Origin: Clostridium sp. 12(A) | GTDB taxonomy: Bacteria > Bacillota > Clostridia > Lachnospirales > Lachnospiraceae | Assembly: GCA_000526575.1 (NCBI GenBank) | Contig: JAGI01000002.1 | Coordinates: 496,001 to 560,000 of the forward strand | Direction of reading: 5' to 3' | DNA: 64,000 nucleotides | Made by a program: the position numbers and the translations under genes | Part shown: positions 23,854 through 32,496 of the stretch, piece after piece | Numbering within the stretch: position 1 is the first letter of the stretch | How the letters are laid out: each line of letters starts with the position of its first letter | The notes under the pieces: model-generated | Databases searched by the model: none | Told to the model about the DNA's origin: nothing | The model's input: the letters and a program-made list of their open reading frames with translations, nothing else

Positions 23854-24534
23854 CTATAAGCGGATATGAAGAATGAGAAACCACACAACAGGTACCAATA
23901 AGGCTGGCAATAAATTTAATGTCTGAAACGTTTTAATCTTTAAAATAGATAACCCGGAAGCTAAAATAAGAAAGCCCCCAACAATGGAAATTTCGGTCAT
24001 GAATTCAGGTGTTAGAAAAGGGGAGACCTGATGAGCAAGAAGATAAATACTCCCTTGCCAGACAAACAATATCAAAGCGGAGATGGCTATGCCAATACCA
24101 TAACTGGAAGCTAATACAAGTGATGTGACCAGGTCCAGGGTCGCATTGGTGAACAAATATGTATTATTATGATTCAGGGCACTTTCTATTGGTCCTAGAA
24201 TGGATAAGGTGCCAATGCAGAATAGTAAAATTGCAGTAGATAAGCCTTGTCCCAGATTTGTTTTAGAATATCTTTGTACCAGCTTTTGGAATCTACTGTC
24301 TATATCGATAGCAGTACCTATGATGCCTCCTAAAGAAAGACTTATAATAAACAATACGGGATACGTGCTGTCAGATAAATTTTTCACCACAGCATGCAAT
24401 CCGAGGCCCGTTGCGGCCAGTCCCATGGCATCATATAGAATGTTCTGATATTTTTCTTTTAATCCCTTTTTTATTAAGCTGCCAGCCACACTGCCTGCCA
24501 GAATCGTGCCGGCATTTACAAAAGTTCCTATCAC
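23854..24534 (-). CDS. DUF554-family membrane protein
   Basis: A 226-residue protein with about seven membrane helices. The opening MIGTFVNAGTILAGSVAGSL and the inner GLGLHAVV, LGGIIGTAIDID and ILGPIESAL segments are typical of the DUF554 (YdfK-like) family of putative transporters, whose substrate is unknown. Translation starts at GTG 24534 behind AAGGAGA. Single-gene unit convergent with nifJ. Confidence 0.88.
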   Translation of the reverse strand: MIGTFVNAGTILAGSVAGSLIKKGLKEKYQNILYDAMGLAATGLGLHAVVKNLSDSTYPVLFIISLSLGGIIGTAIDIDSRFQKLVQRYSKTNLGQGLSTAILLFCIGTLSILGPIESALNHNNTYLFTNATLDLVTSLVLASSYGIGIAISALILFVWQGSIYLLAHQVSPFLTPEFMTEISIVGGFLILASGLSILKIKTFQTLNLLPALLVPVVWFLILHIRL

Positions 24535-24656
24535 AAATGTTCTCCTTTCAAACTAATTTATTAATAGTATTATAAACCCAACGGCTAACAGAGCCAAGCT
24601 TTATTTCTGTCAATGATAGCAAAAGAGTATTGATGAAATGTGTTTCATAATGTAAA

Positions 24657-24712
24657 AATGCTCCTCTTCTGGCAAGCCGTATAAGGAAAACGGCCACTAT
24701 TAGAGGAGCATT
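24657..24712 (-). terminator. Minus-strand terminator of the DUF805 gene
   Basis: AATGCTCCTCT (24657-24667) and AGAGGAGCATT (24702-24712) form an 11-bp stem; on the minus strand it is followed by a TTTTT run. It sits downstream of the DUF805 stop. Confidence 0.75.
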
Positions 24713-24758
24713 ACTAATTCATTCATTGTTATGTAGCATAAAAATATGGTATAGCTAA

Positions 24759-25100
24759 TTATACCTGTGTTGTTCCATACTGATTGTCTTCGTTTACGCT
24801 GCCTTTGCAGAGAAAAACGATGAAGATTATAGTTCCCACAATCGGAATAAATGGTAACAGGATCCAGAAACCGGATTTGTTGATATCATGCATACGGCGA
24901 ATTTGAAGGGCAATACCTGGAATAATGAGTGCGACTACATAAATCAGATATATAATCATAAAGAAATCTACAGTCGCGCCAAGAAAACCTAAAATAAATA
25001 AAGCGATTGCATTGATAAGGATCGCCATCCAATATCCTTTCACAGTAGTACGGTCCTTAAAATTGAAGAAATTCTTCCACATAGATAAATATTCATTCAT
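24759..25100 (-). CDS. DUF805-family small membrane protein
   Basis: A 113-residue protein with three to four membrane helices and the family hallmark RRMHDINKSGFW between helices two and three. The N-terminal YLSMWKNFFNFKDRTTVKGYW is likewise typical of DUF805 (YhaH-like) proteins. Function of the family is unknown. ATG 25100 lies 12 nt after GAAGG, a slightly long spacing. It stands alone next to a very AT-rich intergenic region. Confidence 0.88.
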   Translation of the reverse strand: MNEYLSMWKNFFNFKDRTTVKGYWMAILINAIALFILGFLGATVDFFMIIYLIYVVALIIPGIALQIRRMHDINKSGFWILLPFIPIVGTIIFIVFLCKGSVNEDNQYGTTQV

Positions 25101-25427
25101 AATAAATTGAGACCTTCCTTTCTTTTGTAATATACATATTCATTATACAGGAAAATATTGTCAATTTAAATAAAAAAATGCAAATTAATTAAAAAACGTC
25201 ATATTATACATAAAAATGATATTATAATGATATTTATTGTAATTTGTATATTATTATATACTATTAAGTCAAATATAATAATAGGGATACAAACAGTAGC
25301 ATTTTATATTTATCCCATAAAAGTCTGGAAATATAACAAAGTTAAGACAAACAAAAGCAGTTGGCCAGGCACTGGCTAATATTGTTAGAATAAACTTACT
25401 ATATAACGATTATATATGAGGTTTTCC
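25101..25427. other. AT-rich intergenic region between DUF805 and DUF4397 genes
   Basis: About 330 nt without a supportable gene. The first 200 nt are extremely AT-rich with many TATA-like words. A small hairpin TTGGCCAG / CTGGCTAA (25361-25379, one G-T pair, GCA loop) lies about 50 nt upstream of the DUF4397 gene. No confident promoter could be chosen among the many candidates; CATATTATA would fit the -10 of a late sporulation sigma factor but without a clear -35. Confidence 0.4.
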
Positions 25428-26282
25428 ATGGGTACTATAATCTATATGCAAAATAGTTCTAATGCAGGGGAATACGGGCCAACCGCTGACGTTGGTAATC
25501 AAAATACATCCAATGAAACAGGTCCTGTTTCGCCGGAAGGAGAGCAGTCTAACATATTGGAACCAAATCCTCAGGTTGAATGGCCTGAACTTAATCCTCC
25601 TTCTCCGGAAGAAGGAGAAGCTAGCGGCACATGGAGTTCGATCATTACGATGTTTCCAAAGCCTATTATTCCCTGCTATTCCTGTAACACCGATCAGGTG
25701 GGCCTTGTGCGGCTATTAAATGCTGCGGCAAACTATCCGCCATTTTGGGTTTACATTAATGATCAGGTGGCAGTTGAGGGACTTGACAATGGAGATATGA
25801 GTCAATATGGAAGAGTATCTGCCGGGGATCAGACCATTACGGTTACAGATGATAATAATTATGTGTATCTAAAAAAACAGGTGCAGGTACCTGTGAATAG
25901 TGCAATCACAATTGCACTTTATAACACAGATTCTGGTCTCGATATCATGGTAGTTGACGATTATTTATGTAACGGTGGAATCAATACCGGATGTTTTAGA
26001 GTCTGTAACCTTTCCATCACTAACCGGAAGATTAATGTTATGCTAAATGGAGCCAATATTATATTTCGGGATGTGGATTATAAGCAGGTAACCAATTTTC
26101 AATATGCTACGACCGGTTATTACATGGTCTCTGTTTCCAGCAGCAGCGTGTACAGCGGAAATCTTATCCTGACGTCTAACATTTACATCAGAGGCAATGT
26201 CTCCTACACCATGTATGTGTTTAACTGGAGTCTGACTCAGAATGCCATTCGTATACTTATTGTGGAAGATAGAAGAAATTGA
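25428..26282 (+). CDS. DUF4397-domain protein without signal peptide
   Basis: A 284-residue protein. The N-terminal about 75 residues are acidic, Pro/Ser/Asn-rich and probably disordered. The rest has two beta-rich units of DUF4397 type. The first begins VGLVRLLNAAANYPPFWVYI (about 93 on) and has the family pattern of a short 'conditions' beta-sandwich with VSAGDQTITV. The second begins FRVCNLSITNRKINVMLNG. DUF4397 proteins are usually secreted or surface-attached, but no signal peptide is visible here, which would fit a spore-coat or exosporium protein deposited from the mother cell (inference). ATG 25428 follows GAGG by 6 nt; ATG 25416 is an alternative. A CYSC motif (near 84) may form a disulfide. 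Confidence 0.78.
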   Translation: MGTIIYMQNSSNAGEYGPTADVGNQNTSNETGPVSPEGEQSNILEPNPQVEWPELNPPSPEEGEASGTWSSIITMFPKPIIPCYSCNTDQVGLVRLLNAAANYPPFWVYINDQVAVEGLDNGDMSQYGRVSAGDQTITVTDDNNYVYLKKQVQVPVNSAITIALYNTDSGLDIMVVDDYLCNGGINTGCFRVCNLSITNRKINVMLNGANIIFRDVDYKQVTNFQYATTGYYMVSVSSSSVYSGNLILTSNIYIRGNVSYTMYVFNWSLTQNAIRILIVEDRRN

Positions 26283-26294
26283 AAAAATAAAAAG

Positions 26295-26326
26295 AATTGA
26301 AACCTCTGGTTGACAAATCAGAGGTT
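26295..26326 (+). terminator. Hairpin after the DUF4397 gene
   Basis: GAAACCTCTG and CAGAGGTTTC arms with a 10-nt loop, followed by TTGCT; the -35 box of the next promoter lies inside the loop, so terminator and promoter overlap. Confidence 0.65.
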
Positions 26327-26362
26327 TCTTGCTATCCTTAGTGTATTAGATGTATTAATACA
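26312..26362 (+). promoter_or_regulatory. Promoter and candidate GntR operator of the ytrA-type operon
   Basis: TTGACA inside the preceding hairpin loop is followed after 17 nt by TATCCT. Just downstream are TGTATTA (26342-26348) and the perfect 12-bp palindrome TGTATTAATACA (26351-26362), which together look like an operator for the GntR/YtrA protein encoded next. Autoregulation is inferred from family behaviour. Confidence 0.6.
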
Positions 26363-26379
26363 GATATAGGAGGTGGAAT

Positions 26380-26769
26380 ATGATATTGTTAGACTACAAA
26401 GACCGCAGGCCGATATACGAACAGATTGTAGAAAAATTAAAAGACTTAATGATATGTGGTGTACTGGAACAGGATAGCCAGCTACCGTCCGTCCGGACCC
26501 TGGCCACTGACTTATCTATCAATCCCAATACCATTCAAAGAGCATACGCGGAGCTGGAGCGAAGAGGATTCATCTATTCCGTAAAAGGAAGAGGAAGCTT
26601 TGTAGCGGATACCAGTTCCATACAGGCATTAAAGAACGGTGAGCTTAGGATTAAGCTTGGAAACTGGATTGATGAGGCAAAAAGATCAGGTCTTACAGAA
26701 GATAAAGCCCACACCTGGATCGCAGAAGGGTGGATTAAACAAGAATTTCTGCAAGGGGAGGAGAGATAG
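26380..26769 (+). CDS. GntR-family regulator, YtrA subfamily
   Basis: A 129-residue DNA-binding protein with an N-terminal winged helix-turn-helix (RPIYEQIVEKLKDLMICGVL, LPSVRTLATDLSINPNTIQRAY, ELERRGFIYSVKGRGSFV) and only a short C-terminal helical dimerisation region. This is the compact YtrA subfamily arrangement. Such regulators typically repress the ABC transporter operon they head and are released by cell-wall-active antibiotics. AGGAGG lies 7 nt before the ATG. One base separates its stop from the next start codon. Confidence 0.92.
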   Translation: MILLDYKDRRPIYEQIVEKLKDLMICGVLEQDSQLPSVRTLATDLSINPNTIQRAYAELERRGFIYSVKGRGSFVADTSSIQALKNGELRIKLGNWIDEAKRSGLTEDKAHTWIAEGWIKQEFLQGEER

Positions 26770-26770
26770 A

Positions 26771-27670
26771 ATGATTAAAGCGGAGAACCTTACAAAAAAG
26801 TTTGATACGATTGTTGCCGTTGATCACGTAAGCGCTGAGATACGGGATGGAAGCGTATTTGGTCTGATTGGTACTAATGGTGCAGGAAAGAGTACATTTC
26901 TTCGGATGCTCAGCGGGATATTAAAGCCCGATGAAGGAAATGTAACCATTGATGGAAAGCCAGTATTTGAAAATGAGGCAGTAAAAGAGCGTTTCTTTTA
27001 TATTTCTGACGACCAATATTATTTTAATAATGCAACACCAGCCGATATGATGTCGTTTTACGCGAAAGTCTATCCGGCATTTGATAAGGCACGTTTTCAA
27101 AGCCTCATGGAGAAATTTGGCCTGGATACCAGACGAAAGATTCAGACCTTCTCTAAAGGAATGAAGAAACAGCTTTCCGTCATATGCGGAATCTGTGCCA
27201 ATACAGATTATCTTTTCTGTGATGAGACCTTTGATGGCCTGGATCCGGTGATGCGACAGGCAGTAAAAAGCCTTTTTGCCAATGACATGGCAGAACGGAA
27301 TTTAACACCCATTATCGCCTCCCATAACCTAAGAGAGCTTGAGGATATCTGTGACCACGTGGGCCTTCTCCACAGGGGCGGAATCCTGCTATCCAGAGAT
27401 TTAGATGATATGAAGCTTAACATCCATAAAGTACAATGTGTGTTAAAAGAGGGAATGGAAGAAAGCGATCTCACTGCTCTAAACCGTATCAAGACAGAAA
27501 AAAGAGGAAAGCTCTACACCATAACTGTACGGGGGAGCAAAGAAGAAATAGAAGGATTGGTGGAATCCTATCAGCCAATATTCTATGAGATGATTCCATT
27601 ATCTTTGGAAGAAATATTTATTAGTGAAACGGAGGTGGCCGGTTATGACATCAAGAAGCTTATTTTTTAA
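26771..27670 (+). CDS. ABC transporter ATP-binding protein (YtrB/EcsA-like)
   Basis: A 299-residue ATPase. Walker A is GTNGAGKST (about 34-42). The signature is the variant FSKGMKKQ in place of LSGGQ, Walker B is YLFCDETFDGLD, and the H-loop is IASHNLRELED. The FSKGM signature and a C-terminal extension of about 90 residues are typical of the YtrB / bacitracin-type exporters. ATG 26771 is chosen because it follows the ytrA-type stop directly and starts MIKAENLTKKFD; an upstream in-frame reading to 26639 lies inside the regulator gene. The 3' end overlaps the permease gene by 26 nt. Confidence 0.93.
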   Translation: MIKAENLTKKFDTIVAVDHVSAEIRDGSVFGLIGTNGAGKSTFLRMLSGILKPDEGNVTIDGKPVFENEAVKERFFYISDDQYYFNNATPADMMSFYAKVYPAFDKARFQSLMEKFGLDTRRKIQTFSKGMKKQLSVICGICANTDYLFCDETFDGLDPVMRQAVKSLFANDMAERNLTPIIASHNLRELEDICDHVGLLHRGGILLSRDLDDMKLNIHKVQCVLKEGMEESDLTALNRIKTEKRGKLYTITVRGSKEEIEGLVESYQPIFYEMIPLSLEEIFISETEVAGYDIKKLIF

Positions 27671-29852
27671 TTTGTTAAAAGAGGATGTAAAACAGCGCCT
27701 TTGGTCTGTAGCTCTTACTTTCATATTATTTTTCTTTGCGTTACCGGTAGGAGTAGCCTTAACGGTGGGAGATAAATTCAACGATGAGCTGAGCAGAAGA
27801 AATCTATTGGCAAGTGTTGAGAAATGGATGAGCTTTCAGAACGGCTATCTGGTAGCAATTATTATACTTTTGTCTTTGATTATGGCAGTGACCAGCTTTT
27901 CCTATCTTCATTCCAGACAAAAAGTTGATTTTTACCACAGTATACCAGTCAATAGAAAGAATTTGTTCTGGGCTAATTATTTCAACGGCATTTTTATTGT
28001 GATAGCATCTTATGCAATCAATTTAATATTTTCCTATGGAGTTGCAGCTGTCAATGGAATTCTGACACCAGAAATCGCAGGAATTGGAATTAAAAGTTTT
28101 TGTCTTTTTATGCTCCATTATTTCCTTCTGTATACGGTAACAGTGGTTGCAATGATGTTGACAGGAAATATTCTGGTTGGAATTCTTGGAACCCTTGTAT
28201 TTGAATTCTACGGAAGCAGTGTCTTTGCTGTTTTGGAATTATGTTATCAGCATTTTTTCAATACCAGCTACAGTGGAAGCAAATCCTTATTCACGTTGAT
28301 GCTTAATAAAACATCACCTTTATTTCTTTTTATGGCAAATGTAGAGGAAATGAGACCTGGAAGATCTGTAGAAGGGGTCGCTCTTCGAATTGTAGTCGTT
28401 TGTGTCATTACGGTGATTTTGGCTCTTCTTTCTTTCTTGCTCTATAAAAAGAGAGGATCAGAAGCGGCTGGAAAGGCTATGGCTTTTCACATAAGCATGC
28501 CAATCATACGGATTCCCATTGTAATTCTTGCATCACTTAGCGGAAGCCTGTTTTTCTGGCTGGTTCATTCTACACTGGGCTGGGCAGTGTTTGGACTTAT
28601 CTGCGGACTTTTACTGTCCCATTGCGCCATAGAGATCATTTATCATTTTGATTTCCGTAAGCTCTTTTGTAATTGGAAGCAGATGATACTATGCGGAGTT
28701 CTGGCGGCCGCTGTATTTTCAAGTTTCCGCTATGATATTTTTGGTTATGATCGTTACGTTCCGGCAAAAGACTCTATAAAGCATGTTGGTATATCCTTTA
28801 GAAACACCAATGACTGGATCAACTACGGAGAGATAATAGCACCTGAGGATGATTTGAGTGATTTTGAGTGGAAATACATGTCCTCTGATGATTATCTCTT
28901 TAACCACATGGAGCTTAAGGATATTGAACCGGTTCTTACGCTGGTGGAAGAATCAATAAAGGCAATGAAAGAGAATCCTCGTTTCGACCGTGAATTACAG
29001 CCCATGGAAGATGGAGGGCAATATACAAGATTTTATAGCTTTTCGGTCAAGTATACTTTGAAGAATGGAAAGACGATCTATCGTACTTATGATATACCGA
29101 GAGCTTTATTAAGTCAGGAAGTTGTACAAATATATGAGAATCCTGAATTCCGTCAGGCCGTTTATCCCATACTGACTCAGACAATCGATAACACTGCTGG
29201 CGTTAAAGTTGGCAGAGGTGGTCAAATGAGCATAGTAAGCCTGGACAGAAACGGTACAGATAAGGCGATGACTGATAAATTACTGCTGACCTATCAGGAA
29301 GAGCTTATGAATCTGAAGGTCGATACCATGCAAAAAGAAAATCCAATTGCTTCCATTCAGTTTATAACAAAGCAGCAGGCTGAATTGACAAAATTAAAGT
29401 CAGATTCCAATAACAAATGGGAATACAATTATATCATTGAAAAAGGGTATTATCCTATTTATCCATCCTTTGTAAAGACTCTTGATCTATTACGAGAATA
29501 TAATATAGATGTAGACAGCTGGAATGACTTAAGTCAGATTAAAGAAATTAATATTGATAAAATTCAGTTCAATAAAATTGAGACAACAACAGAAGAGAAG
29601 GACTCCACGTATTTAACAATTACTGATCCTGAAGAAATTAAACAAGTTATGAATGCTTCTACCCTGGAAGAGTACTCCAGTATGAATCCATTTACTGATT
29701 CTGAGTATGCTTCTTATATCTTTTCTGCTGTTACGTTTTCAGGGGGGAACAGGATTGAGATACAGTACACGATTCCAAGAAACAAACTGCCGGATTTTCT
29801 TAAAAATGAGCTGCAAGATATAATTAGGGATAAGGAAGCAGTCTTTCATTGA
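27645..29852 (+). CDS. ABC transporter permease with large extracytoplasmic C-terminal region
   Basis: A 735-residue membrane protein. The first about 370 residues hold some eight or nine hydrophobic segments (e.g. LWSVALTFILFFFALPVGVA, GYLVAIIILLSLIMAV, IIVVCVITVILALLSFLL-type), with a conserved FYHSIPVNRKNLFWANY loop typical of YtrC/D-like permeases. The C-terminal about 360 residues after residue 375 are soluble, acidic and tyrosine-rich, resembling the DUF6449-type domain of such permeases. GGAGG precedes ATG 27645 by 9 nt; the track-level longer reading adds seven residues without support. Together with the GntR and ATPase genes it forms a three-gene efflux or stress-response operon; substrate unknown. 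Confidence 0.85.
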   Translation: MTSRSLFFNLLKEDVKQRLWSVALTFILFFFALPVGVALTVGDKFNDELSRRNLLASVEKWMSFQNGYLVAIIILLSLIMAVTSFSYLHSRQKVDFYHSIPVNRKNLFWANYFNGIFIVIASYAINLIFSYGVAAVNGILTPEIAGIGIKSFCLFMLHYFLLYTVTVVAMMLTGNILVGILGTLVFEFYGSSVFAVLELCYQHFFNTSYSGSKSLFTLMLNKTSPLFLFMANVEEMRPGRSVEGVALRIVVVCVITVILALLSFLLYKKRGSEAAGKAMAFHISMPIIRIPIVILASLSGSLFFWLVHSTLGWAVFGLICGLLLSHCAIEIIYHFDFRKLFCNWKQMILCGVLAAAVFSSFRYDIFGYDRYVPAKDSIKHVGISFRNTNDWINYGEIIAPEDDLSDFEWKYMSSDDYLFNHMELKDIEPVLTLVEESIKAMKENPRFDRELQPMEDGGQYTRFYSFSVKYTLKNGKTIYRTYDIPRALLSQEVVQIYENPEFRQAVYPILTQTIDNTAGVKVGRGGQMSIVSLDRNGTDKAMTDKLLLTYQEELMNLKVDTMQKENPIASIQFITKQQAELTKLKSDSNNKWEYNYIIEKGYYPIYPSFVKTLDLLREYNIDVDSWNDLSQIKEINIDKIQFNKIETTTEEKDSTYLTITDPEEIKQVMNASTLEEYSSMNPFTDSEYASYIFSAVTFSGGNRIEIQYTIPRNKLPDFLKNELQDIIRDKEAVFH

Positions 29853-29877
29853 CTTTTTCTTCCAATAAAGTTAAAAT
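29849..29877 (+). promoter_or_regulatory. Promoter of the zinc-ribbon protein gene
   Basis: TTGACT (29849-29854), overlapping the permease stop codon, and TAAAAT (29872-29877) are 17 nt apart, 32 nt before the next start codon. Confidence 0.65.
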
Positions 29878-29909
29878 AGGAGAAGTATAAGTCAAAGGAG
29901 GAGTCACGG

Positions 29910-30398
29910 ATGGCATTTTTTGAAGAGCTGGGAAAGACACTCAGCGACACCGGCAAAGAAGTCGCTACCAAGGCAAAAGCGTTGACTGAGACCATTCAGT
30001 TAAAGACACAGATCAGTGCTGAAAAAACGAAGCTGGAAGAAGCTTATGCAGTCATCGGTAAACAATTCTATGAAGCGAATAGAGAACCAGAGGAATCGTA
30101 TGCAAAGGCATACGAAGCCATCAGGGCCAGCCGGGAAAGAATTGCCGCTCTGGAGATTGAACTGACCCAAAGCGAGGGAACCCGTATTTGTGCAGAGTGC
30201 GGTGCAAAGATTTTAAAGGATTCCATTTATTGCGGAAAGTGCGGTGCACATGTAAAGGAAGCCGCCCAAAGTCCGGTAACGAATGAAGAGATAATTGAGG
30301 AACCAGAAGAAGCTCCATTACAGGAGGATGAAACTACGGCTTCTGGGATCAATAAAGTGAGTGAAGAGGCTTTTGAGCCTACAGAAGAACAGAATTAA
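29910..30398 (+). CDS. Zinc-ribbon coiled-coil protein, 162 residues
   Basis: The N-terminal about 90 residues are a predicted helical coiled coil (LSDTGKEVATKAKALTETIQ and following). Then comes a zinc ribbon CAECGAKILKDSIYCGKCG (about 95-113), and last an acidic, Glu/Pro-rich disordered tail. This arrangement is common in Clostridia as 'zinc ribbon domain-containing protein' of unknown function, perhaps membrane- or envelope-associated. AAAGGAGG lies before ATG 29910. Monocistronic, with its own promoter and terminator. Confidence 0.85.
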   Translation: MAFFEELGKTLSDTGKEVATKAKALTETIQLKTQISAEKTKLEEAYAVIGKQFYEANREPEESYAKAYEAIRASRERIAALEIELTQSEGTRICAECGAKILKDSIYCGKCGAHVKEAAQSPVTNEEIIEEPEEAPLQEDETTASGINKVSEEAFEPTEEQN

Positions 30399-30402
30399 TA
30401 AT

Positions 30403-30437
30403 ACAGGGATCGGCAATATGGCCGGTCCCTGTTTTTG
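30403..30437 (+). terminator. Intrinsic terminator
   Basis: ACAGGGA-CGGC pairs with GCCG-TCCCTGT across a short loop, followed by TTTTT. Confidence 0.85.
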
Positions 30438-30535
30438 TCAATTTTTGCTTTTTCAAAAAAGGTATGTAAATTTTCGGTAAAATGTGATAGACTAGAGCCG
30501 ACTCACAAATGATTGAAGATACAAAGAGGTATAAT

Positions 30536-32452
30536 ATGAAAGCAAATGTCAGGTGGCTGGGAAAGCTTATTTTCCTTTCCGCCCTTATCAATATATTGAT
30601 CGAACTGGCGGCCAGAAAATCTCTGACAGGCCTTTATACCTATATGCGGGATGGATTTTTGATTTATCTGCTCAATACCATAATCATTCTGCTGCCTTTT
30701 ACGTTGGTATTTATTACAAGAAGGAAGGTTTTTTGCTGTATTGCTGTATCCGTCATGTGGCTCTTTATGGGAATAACAAACGGAATTCTTCTCATTTTCC
30801 GTACCACTCCATTTACAGCAGCAGATTTCCGGCTGGTTAAGTATGCCATCAGTCTTGCTACCGTCTACTTTACCTGGATGCAGATTATACTTATGGTAAT
30901 TGGATTTGGGTTTGCAGCAACACTGCTTTTATTTGTATGGAAAAAAGCTCCGGTTTCCTGTGAAAAAATTAGATATGGACTTGGTTCTGTTACCATATTG
31001 GCCTGTATAGTAACTGTTCTTGGGGCCACCAGTTTATCCATGAGGACAGGCCTGGTAGCCGTTCATTTTGGTAATATTGGAGACGGGTTTCGAACCTATG
31101 GCTTTCCTTACTGTTTTTCTAACTCCATTTTTAATACAGGGATATCAAAACCAGAGGGATATAGCGATAAGGCTATGGAGGCCATAAAGGATGAAGAATT
31201 AGTTCAGGAAAATACGTATGCCTTATCAGAGGGGACCAAACCAAACGTTATTATGATTCAATTGGAATCCTTCTTTGATCCTACCTTATGGAAAAACAAT
31301 CCAGTAAAACACGATCCCATTCCATTTTTCCACCAGCTGGAAAAGAATTATCCAAGCGGATATTTAAATGTTCCGGTGGTGGGAGCGGGTACTGCAAATA
31401 CAGAATTTGAATCCATAACCGGAATGAATCTGGATTTTTTCGGGCCAGGAGAATATCCATATAAAACGGTTTTAAAGAGAACGTCGGCAGAAAGTGTTGC
31501 GTTTGATTTAAAAAATATAGGTTACAGTGCCCATGCGATACATAACAATGAGGCAACCTTTTATGATAGGAACCGTGTGTTTTCACAGCTTGGCTTTGAT
31601 ACCTTTACTCCCATAGAGTATATGAACAATTTTGAACGGAATCCTACTGGCTGGTGCAAGGATAAGATTCTGACCGGTGAGATTATTAAAACTCTGGATT
31701 CAACACCAGGGCCTGATTATATTTATACCATATCGGTACAGGGGCATGGAAAGTATCCGAGCTTTGAATATTACTGTCAGCAGATCGGAGAGATGGATGA
31801 GTTTATTCGTTCTCTTGTAAACACCCTTCGGACAAGGGAAGAGCCTACGGTTTTAGTTATGTACGGAGATCATTTGCCTGGGTTTAGCTGGACGGAAAAT
31901 GAGATGAAGAATAATTCTCTTTTTCAGACAGAATATGTTATCTGGAATAACATGAATCTTCCTGTGGTAAAAAAAGATGTAGAGGCGTATCAGCTGGCAG
32001 CACACGTACTTGATATGCTGAACATTCATGAAGGAACCATGATGAGATTCCATCAAAAGTTTTTAAATGATAAGAGTGCAGACAGTGAAGGTTATCTTCG
32101 CGATATGAAAACACTGGAATACGATATTCTCTATGGAAACCATGAGGTCTATGGAGGAGAGAATCCTTATGAGAGTTCAAACCTAAAGATGGGTGTGGAT
32201 AACATCACCATAGATAAGGTGGTCTATAACGATTCCAATGTATTGATTTATGGCAATAATTTTACCCCATACTCTAAAATCTGCTTTGACGGAAAAGCAG
32301 CAGAAACCACGTATGTATGGCCTCAGTTAATCATAGCAAAGGATATCCCTGAACGTAAGGCCATAGATTCGGAGATATCCGTTTGGCAGATAGGCAGGGA
32401 TAAGGTTCCTTTAAGTGAAGCTGGAACGTATCATTTTCAAACAGGAAGTTAA
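30536..32452 (+). CDS. LTA synthase / phosphoglycerol transferase-like membrane sulfatase-fold protein
   Basis: A 638-residue protein with about five N-terminal membrane segments (to about 175). The extracellular alkaline-phosphatase/sulfatase-fold domain shows PNVIMIQLESFFDP (metal ligand Glu), GAGTANTEFESITGM with the nucleophile threonine, and VMYGDHLPG near the C-terminal metal site. Family members transfer glycerol-phosphate onto lipoteichoic acid or related polymers. A short about 80-residue C-terminal extension follows the catalytic domain. ATG 30536 is preferred over 30509 because GAGG then lies 6 nt upstream. Exact polymer unknown. Confidence 0.88.
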   Translation: MKANVRWLGKLIFLSALINILIELAARKSLTGLYTYMRDGFLIYLLNTIIILLPFTLVFITRRKVFCCIAVSVMWLFMGITNGILLIFRTTPFTAADFRLVKYAISLATVYFTWMQIILMVIGFGFAATLLLFVWKKAPVSCEKIRYGLGSVTILACIVTVLGATSLSMRTGLVAVHFGNIGDGFRTYGFPYCFSNSIFNTGISKPEGYSDKAMEAIKDEELVQENTYALSEGTKPNVIMIQLESFFDPTLWKNNPVKHDPIPFFHQLEKNYPSGYLNVPVVGAGTANTEFESITGMNLDFFGPGEYPYKTVLKRTSAESVAFDLKNIGYSAHAIHNNEATFYDRNRVFSQLGFDTFTPIEYMNNFERNPTGWCKDKILTGEIIKTLDSTPGPDYIYTISVQGHGKYPSFEYYCQQIGEMDEFIRSLVNTLRTREEPTVLVMYGDHLPGFSWTENEMKNNSLFQTEYVIWNNMNLPVVKKDVEAYQLAAHVLDMLNIHEGTMMRFHQKFLNDKSADSEGYLRDMKTLEYDILYGNHEVYGGENPYESSNLKMGVDNITIDKVVYNDSNVLIYGNNFTPYSKICFDGKAAETTYVWPQLIIAKDIPERKAIDSEISVWQIGRDKVPLSEAGTYHFQTGS

Positions 32453-32453
32453 A

Positions 32454-32493
32454 AAAGAGAGCACATGGATTTTATGGATCCGGTGCTCTCTTT
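32454..32493. terminator. Bidirectional terminator
   Basis: AAAGAGAGCAC (32454-32464) pairs with GTGCTCTCTTT (32483-32493), with an A-run on the left and T on the right, between convergent genes. Confidence 0.85.
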
Positions 32494-32496
32494 GCA

